Assembly (NCBI GenBank): GCA_027018975.1
Contig: JALUXN010000284.1
Span: 1 to 6,782 of the forward strand
Direction: 5' to 3'
Source: Mariprofundaceae bacterium
GTDB taxonomy: Bacteria > Pseudomonadota > Zetaproteobacteria > Mariprofundales > Mariprofundaceae
DNA: 6,782 nt
Positions within the stretch are counted from its first letter, which is position 1; every line of letters starts with the position of its first letter. The notes below the pieces were generated by a model. That model had not been told where the DNA came from and ran no database searches. It worked only from the letters and a program-made list of their open reading frames with translations. This document shows, piece after piece, positions 1 through 5,345 of the stretch. A program made the position numbers and the translations under genes.

Positions 1-271
1 CCTCAGAGTGCATGCCAACCGGAATACCACGGCCATTATCGCGCACCGTCACCGAGTCGTCGGAGTGGATGATCACTTCAATCTTATCGCAGTGGCCGGC
101 CAGCGCCTCATCGATGGCATTATCGACCACCTCGAAGACCATATGATGCAGGCCGGTGCCGTCATCCGTGTCGCCGATATACATGCCCGGTCGCTTGCGC
201 ACCGCATCGAGTCCGCGCAGGACTTTGATACTATCGGCACCATATTCTTGTGGTTGTTGAGAAGCGCTCAT
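1..271 (-). CDS. gyrB: DNA gyrase subunit B, N-terminal part (3' end cut by window edge)
   Basis: GyrB is the ATPase subunit of DNA gyrase, which introduces negative supercoils and relieves stress ahead of replication forks. Only the first 90 residues are present, and the reading frame runs open off the left edge. They form the start of the GHKL ATPase fold: a VLRGLDAVRKRPGMYIG segment (residues 17-33), VVDNAIDEALAG (48-59) with the expected catalytic Glu (E47) and Mg-binding Asn (N51), and DNGRGIP (78-84) with the adenine-contacting Asp (D78). These correspond to E42, N46 and D73 of E. coli GyrB, an offset of five. The ATG at 271-269 is chosen because it overlaps the recF stop as ATGA and has a strong GGAGGAA ribosome site just upstream. 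A ParE paralogue is possible by motif alone, but the dnaA-dnaN-recF neighbourhood argues for GyrB. Confidence 0.97.
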   Translation of the reverse strand, partial: MSASQQPQEYGADSIKVLRGLDAVRKRPGMYIGDTDDGTGLHHMVFEVVDNAIDEALAGHCDKIEVIIHSDDSVTVRDNGRGIPVGMHSE

Positions 272-1419
272 GCTGCTTCCTCCATCATCATTTCTATTGT
301 TTCACGCTCTGCTTGTTGCTCTGATCCCGCGATATTGCGCAGACCATCTTCTGTGAGCCGCTGCAACTGAATCGACTGCGCCAGTGCGGCATCCATCAAC
401 GCATCCGAAGTAGCATCCGGCGTGGTCATCAAAATCTGCGCCGGTGATGCCTGCAGGCGCGTCAGCAATCGCTGCTGGCGACGTTGATCGAGCGCCTCCA
501 GCGCATCATCGAGCAGTATCACCGGGATCAATCTGCGATACTCTCCCCATAAAGCGCATTCTGCCATCTTTATCGCCACCGCCGCCAGCTTTTGCTGTCC
601 GCGTGAGCCGGCGGTTTTGATTTCACGGCCGCGAAAATGGATCTGCACTGCATCGACATGCGGCCCGAAACGCAAACCGCCGACACGGGCATCATCCGCC
701 CGTTTATCCCTGAGCCGCGCGATCCATGCATCCGGCGTGTAGTCGCTGTGGTTCATACTCAGTTGCATCACATCCTCGGTCAGTGACTGCTCATCCCGCA
801 ATAACGCATTCAACTGACTCAATAACCGCTGACGCCCGCTGACCAGCTGCATGCCGTGCTGCACAATCTGGCTCTCCCAAGCCAGCAGCTCATCCCGCTG
901 CGCATGGCGGCGCAGCAGACGCCCACGCTGCATCACTGCGCGCAGATAGGCCTCGTAATGATGGCGCATGCCGGTAAAACAGAGCATCACTAAGCCATCG
1001 AGCCAGCGGCGGCGCTCGCCCGGTGCGCCATCGATAATCCGGCGCCCCTGCGGTGCTTCAACCAGCACCGGAAAACTCTCGCTCACATCCCTGCGCCGCT
1101 GAATATCTTTACCCTGCAGACGCAGCGTCGTTTTCCCCTGACGACCGGAGACCGACAGATGCATCGGTCCATAACGCTGCCAACGGCCATGGATCTGAAA
1201 CTGCCGTTCACCGTGGCGCACCAGATGCGGACTGCGCGACTGGCGGAACGAACGCCCATGCGCCATCAGATAGACCGCCTCCAGCAGTGTGGTCTTACCG
1301 CTACCATTCTCGCCGGTGAGCAGATTCACACCCGGCGACAGATGCCACGACAGCTGCGTATGGCAACGCAGGTTGTGCAGCTGCAGCGTCTGAAGATGGA
1401 GAGAAACCGCGCTCATCAC
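268..1419 (-). CDS. recF: DNA replication and repair protein RecF
   Basis: RecF is an SMC-like ATPase of the RecFOR pathway. It binds gapped DNA and helps RecO and RecR load RecA. Motifs in order (383-residue numbering) are Walker A GENGSGKTT (36-44), the FGPHVDAVQIHFRGR segment typical of RecF (about 251-265), the ABC signature region AGSRGQQKLAA (270-280) and Walker B PVILLDDALEALD (299-311), followed by a D-loop-like stretch. The track start is GTG at 1419. The adjacent ATG at 1416-1414 (382 aa) is equally plausible, and neither has a good ribosome site; only a weak AGG lies upstream. The length slightly exceeds the E. coli protein (357 aa) because of a polar C-terminal tail after about residue 355. 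The gene lies 31 bp downstream of dnaN and overlaps gyrB by 4 bp, so it is almost certainly co-transcribed with dnaN and gyrB. Confidence 0.96.
   Translation of the reverse strand: MMSAVSLHLQTLQLHNLRCHTQLSWHLSPGVNLLTGENGSGKTTLLEAVYLMAHGRSFRQSRSPHLVRHGERQFQIHGRWQRYGPMHLSVSGRQGKTTLRLQGKDIQRRRDVSESFPVLVEAPQGRRIIDGAPGERRRWLDGLVMLCFTGMRHHYEAYLRAVMQRGRLLRRHAQRDELLAWESQIVQHGMQLVSGRQRLLSQLNALLRDEQSLTEDVMQLSMNHSDYTPDAWIARLRDKRADDARVGGLRFGPHVDAVQIHFRGREIKTAGSRGQQKLAAVAIKMAECALWGEYRRLIPVILLDDALEALDQRRQQRLLTRLQASPAQILMTTPDATSDALMDAALAQSIQLQRLTEDGLRNIAGSEQQAERETIEMMMEEAA
277..283 (-). promoter_or_regulatory. gyrB ribosome binding site inside the recF 3' end
   Basis: On the minus strand GGAGGAA lies 5 nt before the gyrB ATG. 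It is the strongest Shine-Dalgarno match in the window. It sits within the last recF codons and encodes part of the MMEEAA C-terminus of RecF. With the ATGA overlap this suggests that gyrB translation is coupled to recF but can also start efficiently by itself. Confidence 0.75.
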
Positions 1420-1450
1420 GCCTGTGGGTATAGCATGGTTGTCATCGACG

Positions 1451-2560
1451 TTACGATGTGATCCGTAACGGCATCACGATATGTTTGGATTGTGGATGAT
1501 TTTCACCATAGATGAGAATGGGAGAGAGCTCGTCGCGCATTTCGATCACCACCATCTCTGTACTGATCGCATTGAGCGCATCGCGCAGATAACGACCGTT
1601 AAAACCGATCATCACCTCACCACCATGGTACTCAATCGCCAACTGCTCTTCGGCACGTTCATGTTCGGTATTGTGTGCTGAGATCTCCAAGAGATTATCG
1701 CGGAAGACAAAACAGACATCATGAGTCAACTCATTGGCCATAATCAAGCTGCGGCGCAATGCCTGATCCAGATCCAGTCGCGGAAGCAGAATATGGGTCG
1801 GATGATTCACCGGAATCACATCGCGAAAACTGGGATAGCGTGCATCGATCAATTTGCTGGTCAGAAAATTTTCACCGGCAACCAGCCGAACCTGCCGTTC
1901 ACCGAGCGATAGTTCGATCTGATCGGGGCAGTTTTCACACAATTTTCGCATCTCCACAATCGCTTTACGCGGCACAATGCAGCGCTGTGGCTGATAGGGC
2001 TGCTCCAGGTGAATCTCCGATAGAGAGAGACGGTGTCCATCTGTACTGACCAGGCGCAACATTTGATCTTCGCCCAGCTCAAACAGGAGCCCTGTCAAAT
2101 ATTTGCGTGTCTCATCGGTGGAAATGGCGTAGGCGGTAGAAGCAATCATATCGGAGAGCAGTAGCCCGGAGATGGAGATGGTTGAGTCACAACTCTCGAC
2201 CGGCATATTGGGAAAACCATCAGCAGGGAGTGAATTGACCTTGAAACGGGAGCGACCGCTCTGAATGGACACAAAGCCACTTTTACTCTGCAGGCGAATC
2301 GGTTTATCCGGATCGAGCTCCTTAATAATGTCGAACATCTTTTTCGCTGAGACCGTGGTTGCGCCTTCGGATTGAATTTCGGCAGCGCTTGTGGTGTGAC
2401 TGATTCCCACTTCAGTATCTGTGGAAACCACAGTGAGCTGCCCCTGTTCTGCAACCAACAGGAGATTCGCTAAAATCGGTTTGGAGTGGCGTTTTTCCAC
2501 AATACTTTGACACTGCTGTGTTGCTGTGAGCAGAGACGATCTGGATAGTGTGATGTTCAT
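1451..2560 (-). CDS. dnaN: DNA polymerase III subunit beta (sliding clamp)
   Basis: DnaN forms the ring-shaped dimer that tethers DNA polymerase III and many other proteins to DNA. The 369 residues match the usual length (366 in E. coli) and span all three clamp domains. Recognisable segments are the N-terminal KRHSKPILANLLL (23-35), the SRFKVNSLPADGFPNMP stretch (104-120), STDGHRLSLSE (172-182) and KLIDARYPSFRDVIP (236-250). GFNGRYLRDAL (319-329) and the C-terminal HIVMPLR (360-366), which lines the partner-binding pocket, complete the set. The ATG at 2560-2558 is supported by AAGGAGT about 4-5 nt upstream and by alignment to the family N-terminus. The gene follows the 254-bp gap after dnaA and probably has its own promoter there. 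Coding G+C is only about 50%, lower than recF or hemW. Confidence 0.99.
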   Translation of the reverse strand: MNITLSRSSLLTATQQCQSIVEKRHSKPILANLLLVAEQGQLTVVSTDTEVGISHTTSAAEIQSEGATTVSAKKMFDIIKELDPDKPIRLQSKSGFVSIQSGRSRFKVNSLPADGFPNMPVESCDSTISISGLLLSDMIASTAYAISTDETRKYLTGLLFELGEDQMLRLVSTDGHRLSLSEIHLEQPYQPQRCIVPRKAIVEMRKLCENCPDQIELSLGERQVRLVAGENFLTSKLIDARYPSFRDVIPVNHPTHILLPRLDLDQALRRSLIMANELTHDVCFVFRDNLLEISAHNTEHERAEEQLAIEYHGGEVMIGFNGRYLRDALNAISTEMVVIEMRDELSPILIYGENHPQSKHIVMPLRITS

Positions 2561-2564
2561 GCTT

Positions 2565-2571
2565 ACTCCTT
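2565..2571 (-). promoter_or_regulatory. dnaN ribosome binding site
   Basis: The minus strand reads AAGGAGT followed by AAGC and then the dnaN ATG, a good Shine-Dalgarno at short but acceptable spacing. It is preceded by a purine-rich GAGAGAG run. It supports the chosen dnaN start. Confidence 0.75.
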
Positions 2572-2580
2572 CTCTCTCTT

Positions 2581-2596
2581 TAAATTCATAAATTTA
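2581..2596 (-). other. AT-only stem-loop in the dnaN 5' leader
   Basis: TAAATT and AATTTA form a perfect 6-bp inverted repeat around a 4-nt loop. If the promoter proposed at 2604-2631 is right, transcription would start near 2597 and this hairpin would lie at the extreme 5' end of the dnaN mRNA, about 10 nt before the ribosome site. The stem is all A-U and therefore weak. It could modestly stabilise the transcript or simply be chance in AT-rich DNA. Confidence 0.25.
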
Positions 2597-2603
2597 GTCC
2601 TCT

Positions 2604-2631
2604 ATCATAGGTACTGTGGATGGTGTGTAAA
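2604..2631 (-). promoter_or_regulatory. Candidate sigma-70 promoter of dnaN
   Basis: On the minus strand TTTACA (2631-2626, 5 of 6 to the -35 consensus) is followed after 16 bp by TATGAT (2609-2604, 5 of 6 to the -10 consensus). The start would fall near 2597, giving a leader of about 37 nt ending in a good ribosome site. The 16-bp spacer holds the DnaA-box-like sequence at 2615-2623, so DnaA bound there would be expected to block RNA polymerase. I found no better pair in the gap. Confidence 0.5.
2615..2623 (-). promoter_or_regulatory. DnaA-box-like site in the dnaN promoter spacer
   Basis: The + strand reads TGTGGATGG, so the minus strand reads CCATCCACA. This matches TTATCCACA at 7 of 9 positions, with the core ATCCACA intact. 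An identical 9-mer occurs at 2699-2707. It lies between the candidate -35 and -10 of dnaN. Confidence 0.5.
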
Positions 2632-2638
2632 ACATATA

Positions 2639-2673
2639 AAGCGCTTGTTTTATCAAACGATTTTATGTTTTTT
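2639..2673. other. AT-rich tract, candidate DNA unwinding element
   Basis: This stretch consists largely of A and T runs ending in six T residues. The 13-mer at 2659-2671, GATTTTATGTTTT, matches 9 of the 11 fixed positions of the E. coli oriC 13-mer consensus GATCTNTTNTTTT. It is flanked by the DnaA-box-like sites at 2615-2623 and 2699-2707. Only one 13-mer-like copy is seen, whereas E. coli has three. The palindrome AAGCGCTT occupies 2639-2646. Confidence 0.4.
2651..2663 (+). promoter_or_regulatory. Candidate IHF binding site
   Basis: TATCAA, four bases, TTT fits the IHF consensus WATCAANNNNTTR at every fixed position except the last, which should be a purine. It lies in an AT-rich setting between two DnaA-box-like sites, comparable to the IHF site in E. 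coli oriC. One near match in AT-rich DNA can occur by chance. Confidence 0.3.
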
Positions 2674-2698
2674 CCCTGTGTACAGATAGCGTGCTTGT

Positions 2699-2707
2699 TG
2701 TGGATGG
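2699..2707 (-). promoter_or_regulatory. DnaA-box-like site, central in the dnaA-dnaN gap
   Basis: The + strand reads TGTGGATGG, identical to the site at 2615-2623. Its complement CCATCCACA matches TTATCCACA at 7 of 9 positions. It has the same orientation as the first copy and lies 84 bp from it, on the other side of the AT-rich tract. Confidence 0.45.
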
Positions 2708-2719
2708 AATGTGTGTAAA

Positions 2720-2752
2720 GGTTAACCCTGGCCGCCAGCATATCGGGAAACC
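2720..2752. repeat. Imperfect hairpin between DnaA-box-like sites
   Basis: GGTT (2720-2723) pairs with AACC (2749-2752) and CCC (2726-2728) with GGG (2745-2747), with a small internal loop between. An alternative inner hairpin is CTGG (2728-2731), three bases, CCAG (2735-2738). GGTTAACC at 2720-2727 is itself a palindrome. There is no T tract after the stem on either strand, so a rho-independent terminator for dnaA is not supported. It may be an origin element or chance. Confidence 0.22.
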
Positions 2753-2766
2753 GTGTTGTGCTCAAT

Positions 2767-2775
2767 CTATCCACA
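2767..2775 (+). promoter_or_regulatory. DnaA-box-like site near the dnaA stop
   Basis: CTATCCACA differs from the consensus TTATCCACA only at the first base. It is the best DnaA box in the window. It is inverted relative to the two TGTGGATGG copies and lies 40 bp beyond the dnaA stop codon. Confidence 0.6.
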
Positions 2776-2814
2776 GCTTTTGCCGTGATACGCACACACC
2801 CTATACATGCGCAT

Positions 2815-4158
2815 CTACTGTTTCAGAAGATTTAGAATGCGTTGAATTTCATCATTAAAATCTTCCGATTCTTCGCACATTTTGGTGATTTTACGCACTG
2901 CGTGCAGTACCGTGGTGTGATCACGTCCGCCAAATTGGCGACCAATCTCCGGCAGAGAGTGGCTGGTCAGGGTTTTGCAGGCATACATGGCCACCTGACG
3001 CGGATAGGCGACATTTTTACTGCGCCGGCTGGAGGACATCTCACGGATATTGATATTGAAATATGCGGCAACCTTCTTTTGAATATCTTCAATGGAGATG
3101 GCGCGCACCTCTTCATGCAGCAGATCGCGCAGCGCATGACGGGCAAAGCTTAAATCGATTGTCTGCCCGGCCAGCGTGGCGTGGGCGGTTAGACGGGTTA
3201 GCGCGCCTTCGAGCTCGCGTACATTGTTGGTGATGCGTGAAGCGAGCAGATGAGCCACATCCGGCTCCAGTGTGACACCGGCCAATTCTGCTTTACTGGC
3301 CAGAATGGCCAGCCGCGTCTCCAGATCCGGCGGCTGAATATCAGCCACCAATCCCCAGTTGAAGCGGGAGCGCAAGCGCTCCATCAGATTGGTCAGTTCA
3401 CGCGGACTGCGATCGGAGGTGAGAATAATCTGTTTTTTCACTTCGTAGAGCGCATTGAAGGTGTGGAAAAACTCCTCCTGCGTCTTCTCTTTGCCGGCGA
3501 TGAATTGGATGTCGTCAATAATCAACACATCGACTTGTCGGTATTTGTTACGGAACTGTTCAGAGCTGCCGGTGCGGATGGCGACAATGAGCTCGTTGGT
3601 GAACTGTTCACCGGTACGGTAGGCGATCCGGGTGTGATCGCGACTCATCAAGGTGTTGGCGATGGCGTTGATGAGGTGGGTTTTGCCAAGGCCAACACCG
3701 CCGTAGAGGTAGAGTGGGTTGTAGATTTCTCCGGGTTTATCGGCCACGGCGCGACTGGCGGCATGGCAAAATTCATTACCGGAGCCGACGACAAAGTTTT
3801 CAAAGGTGAATCGGGGATCGATATAACCGTCGATCAACTGGCTGTTCTCTGCGGCTGTGTTGGCGGTGGTTTGTCGTTCGCTGGCGATTTTATCGGTCAG
3901 TGAGGCGTCGATGATATAGTCGATCACAGGGGTGGAGCCGGTGAGCTGTTGCAAGGCGCTGCGGATCTGTCCGTCATATTCCGATTTCAGTCCATCGAGG
4001 AAGAATTTCCCCGGCACATAAATGGTGAACTGTTGCGCGTCGCCTTGACCGGTGAGAGGCCGAATCCAAGCATCAAAGGCGGATGCGGGCAGTGTATCGG
4101 CCAGTCGGCTGGTGAGTTGTGTCCATAAATCAGCAGAGTTATTCATTGCCTGAACCAT
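2815..4158 (-). CDS. dnaA: Chromosomal replication initiator protein DnaA
   Basis: DnaA is the AAA+ ATPase that binds DnaA boxes, melts oriC and helps load the replicative helicase. All four domains are visible (447-residue numbering): domain I LWTQLTSRLADTLPASAFDAWIRPL (about 11-35), a short variable linker (about 90-115), and the AAA+ domain. The latter has Walker A GGVGLGKTH (153-161), Walker B VLIIDDIQF (211-219), sensor 1 ILTSDRSP (245-252), the arginine-finger segment RLRSRFNWGL (261-270) and NNVRELEGAL (311-320). Domain IV carries the DNA-binding signature GGRDHTTVLHA (410-420). E. coli DnaA has 467 residues; the difference lies in the linker. The ATG at 4158 is used. The ATG at 4146 (MNNSADLW) aligns better with the E. 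coli N-terminus, but neither start has a convincing ribosome site. The gene follows the MFS stop by 50 bp and precedes dnaN by 254 bp. Confidence 0.98.
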   Translation of the reverse strand: MVQAMNNSADLWTQLTSRLADTLPASAFDAWIRPLTGQGDAQQFTIYVPGKFFLDGLKSEYDGQIRSALQQLTGSTPVIDYIIDASLTDKIASERQTTANTAAENSQLIDGYIDPRFTFENFVVGSGNEFCHAASRAVADKPGEIYNPLYLYGGVGLGKTHLINAIANTLMSRDHTRIAYRTGEQFTNELIVAIRTGSSEQFRNKYRQVDVLIIDDIQFIAGKEKTQEEFFHTFNALYEVKKQIILTSDRSPRELTNLMERLRSRFNWGLVADIQPPDLETRLAILASKAELAGVTLEPDVAHLLASRITNNVRELEGALTRLTAHATLAGQTIDLSFARHALRDLLHEEVRAISIEDIQKKVAAYFNINIREMSSSRRSKNVAYPRQVAMYACKTLTSHSLPEIGRQFGGRDHTTVLHAVRKITKMCEESEDFNDEIQRILNLLKQ

Positions 4159-4208
4159 ACATGATCAGCAGGCAAAAAGTCACTCACGGATGGGCGATGG
4201 CGGGATGC

Positions 4209-5345
4209 TTATGGGTTGTGCTGCATCTGTCGGTCGAGCGCTTTGACTACCGGAATGGCCAGCAGGGCAATGGCGCCGCAGAGATAGAAGGCAGCCGGGA
4301 AGCCGGCCATATCGGTGACCACACCGCAGAGCATGATGCCGATAGTGCTGCCGAGGCCGAAACCGGCGGCGGAGAAGAGTCCCTGCGCCTCGCTGTGGCG
4401 GTCGATGGGTGCCATCCGTTTGACCCATGCCAGTGTGGTCAGGTGGAAGGCGGCATAACTGGCGGCATGCAGCAGCTGCAGCATCACCAGCAGGATCGCA
4501 TGGGTGGTGAAGCCGGTACCAAACCAGCGCAGTGCCGCCAGCAGCAGGCAGCTGGTGAGCAGCAAGGGCAGTGGATATTGCTGCAGCCGGCTGTTCCAGT
4601 AGCCCATCAGGATCACCTCCGCGGCGACGCCGAGCACCCAGTAGATAGCGATCTGTAATCCATTGTAGCCCGCCGCTTGCAGGTAGAGGCTGAAAAAGCC
4701 GTAGTAGGCGCCGTGCGAGAGTTGCATCAGTGTACCAATCAACAGCAACAGATAGAAGCTGCGTGGGAAGGGGGTGATCTGCTCTTGGCGCCGATGGTGA
4801 ATACGCGGAAAACCGCGTGTGGCGAGGGCGACGATGAGCATCAGCAGGGCGAGGATCAGTGGCAACCACTGCATCGCCTGTAGGAGCCAGAGGCCACCGG
4901 CCAGTGAGGTGATGATAAAACCGATCGAACCCCACAGTCGTAAGCGTCCATAGTCACCTTGTCGGGATTCAGAGAGGGTGATTGAAAGCGCATCTGTGAT
5001 CGGCAACATCACTGCCCAGCAGATGCCGAAGAGCAGGATGGTCGGCGTGAGCCAGGCCAGCGCCGATGAGTAGCCGATCATCATCGCCCCGAGTGCCGCA
5101 CAGAGGGCGGTGGCGATGGTGAAGCGGTGCACATAGCGCGGCGATTTTGCATCCAGCAGGTGGCCGATCCATGGTGGCGCAATCATCTTGGCCAGTGCCA
5201 GCAAGCCGGTGAGAAAACCGATCTGCGCGGCGGTTAGCCCCTGCTGACTGAGGTAGATCGGAAAGTAGGGGAGAATCAACCCCATGGCCGCAAAGTATGC
5301 GCCGTAAAACAGGCGAATATGGTGCAGGGTGCGGATGGTGATCAT
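4209..5345 (-). CDS. MFS transporter, HcaT-like (3-phenylpropionate transporter family)
   Basis: This is a 378-residue inner-membrane carrier with about twelve predicted hydrophobic segments (roughly 10-30, 42-62, 76-95, 98-118, 139-158, 160-177, 198-216, 230-250, 260-275, 282-305, 322-342 and 350-370). Several stretches resemble E. coli HcaT from memory: DYGRLRLWGSIGF (131-143), SHGAYYGFFSLYLQAAGY (210-227), LGVAAEVI (238-245) and LLHAASYAAFHL (291-302). This places it in the MFS_1-like/HcaT group. The substrate is unknown; nothing nearby suggests phenylpropionate catabolism, so that name should be read as family only. The ATG at 5345 is chosen over the longer open frame to 5546 because it overlaps the hemW stop as ATGA and the first helix begins directly after it, while the upstream codons lie inside hemW. 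Coupling to hemW suggests one operon. Confidence 0.92.
   Translation of the reverse strand: MITIRTLHHIRLFYGAYFAAMGLILPYFPIYLSQQGLTAAQIGFLTGLLALAKMIAPPWIGHLLDAKSPRYVHRFTIATALCAALGAMMIGYSSALAWLTPTILLFGICWAVMLPITDALSITLSESRQGDYGRLRLWGSIGFIITSLAGGLWLLQAMQWLPLILALLMLIVALATRGFPRIHHRRQEQITPFPRSFYLLLLIGTLMQLSHGAYYGFFSLYLQAAGYNGLQIAIYWVLGVAAEVILMGYWNSRLQQYPLPLLLTSCLLLAALRWFGTGFTTHAILLVMLQLLHAASYAAFHLTTLAWVKRMAPIDRHSEAQGLFSAAGFGLGSTIGIMLCGVVTDMAGFPAAFYLCGAIALLAIPVVKALDRQMQHNP

Larger units (their letters stand above)
2615..2720. repeat. Composite direct repeat containing two DnaA-box-like sites
   Basis: Two copies on the + strand each consist of TGTGGATGG followed by TGTGTAAA. In the first copy (2615-2632) the two parts are adjacent. 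In the second (2699-2720) they are separated by AATG. The starts are 84 bp apart, close to eight helical turns. The TGTGTAAA part contains the complement of the candidate dnaN -35 in the first copy. It also weakly resembles a DnaA box (TGTGTAAAA differs from TGTGGATAA at two positions), so each copy may be a tandem strong-weak pair. Confidence 0.5.
2561..2814. other. oriC: Candidate chromosomal replication origin (oriC), dnaA-dnaN intergenic region
   Basis: This 254-bp gap is the only sizeable non-coding stretch in the window. It lies between dnaA and dnaN, a classical location of the unwinding site in many bacteria. It contains three DnaA-box-like 9-mers, an AT-rich half (2581-2680, 31% G+C by count) with a 13-mer resembling the E. 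coli unwinding repeats, and a near-consensus IHF site. The + strand GC skew changes sign across the dnaN-dnaA part of the window although all genes share one strand, as expected at a bidirectional origin. There is no GATC in the gap, so enterobacterial Dam/SeqA control is not indicated. None of the boxes is a perfect TTATCCACA. The alternative is that these boxes only control dnaN and oriC lies elsewhere. Confidence 0.55.

Noticed and set aside
2720..2752. A rho-independent terminator after dnaA
   Set aside because: The stem is interrupted and no T tract follows on the minus strand, so it is kept only as a low-confidence hairpin.
2586..2795. A 69-codon minus-strand open frame filling most of the dnaA-dnaN gap
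   Set aside because: It begins with GTG without a ribosome site, has no recognisable domain, and covers the candidate promoter, DnaA boxes and AT-rich tract. It is best seen as chance.
3250..3903. A 217-codon + strand open frame opposite dnaA
   Set aside because: It is an antisense shadow of the conserved AAA+ region of dnaA, with low-complexity glycine-rich sequence and no family resemblance.
4163..4190. A dnaA promoter with GTGACT and TATGGT elements just upstream of dnaA
   Set aside because: The matches are poor (4 of 6 each). Transcription would start within or after the first dnaA ATG, leaving no leader.
4180..4935. A 251-codon minus-strand frame overlapping the MFS gene
   Set aside because: It is Arg/Pro/His-rich, typical of an out-of-frame reading of high-G+C coding DNA. 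The MFS frame has clear transmembrane segments and family motifs.
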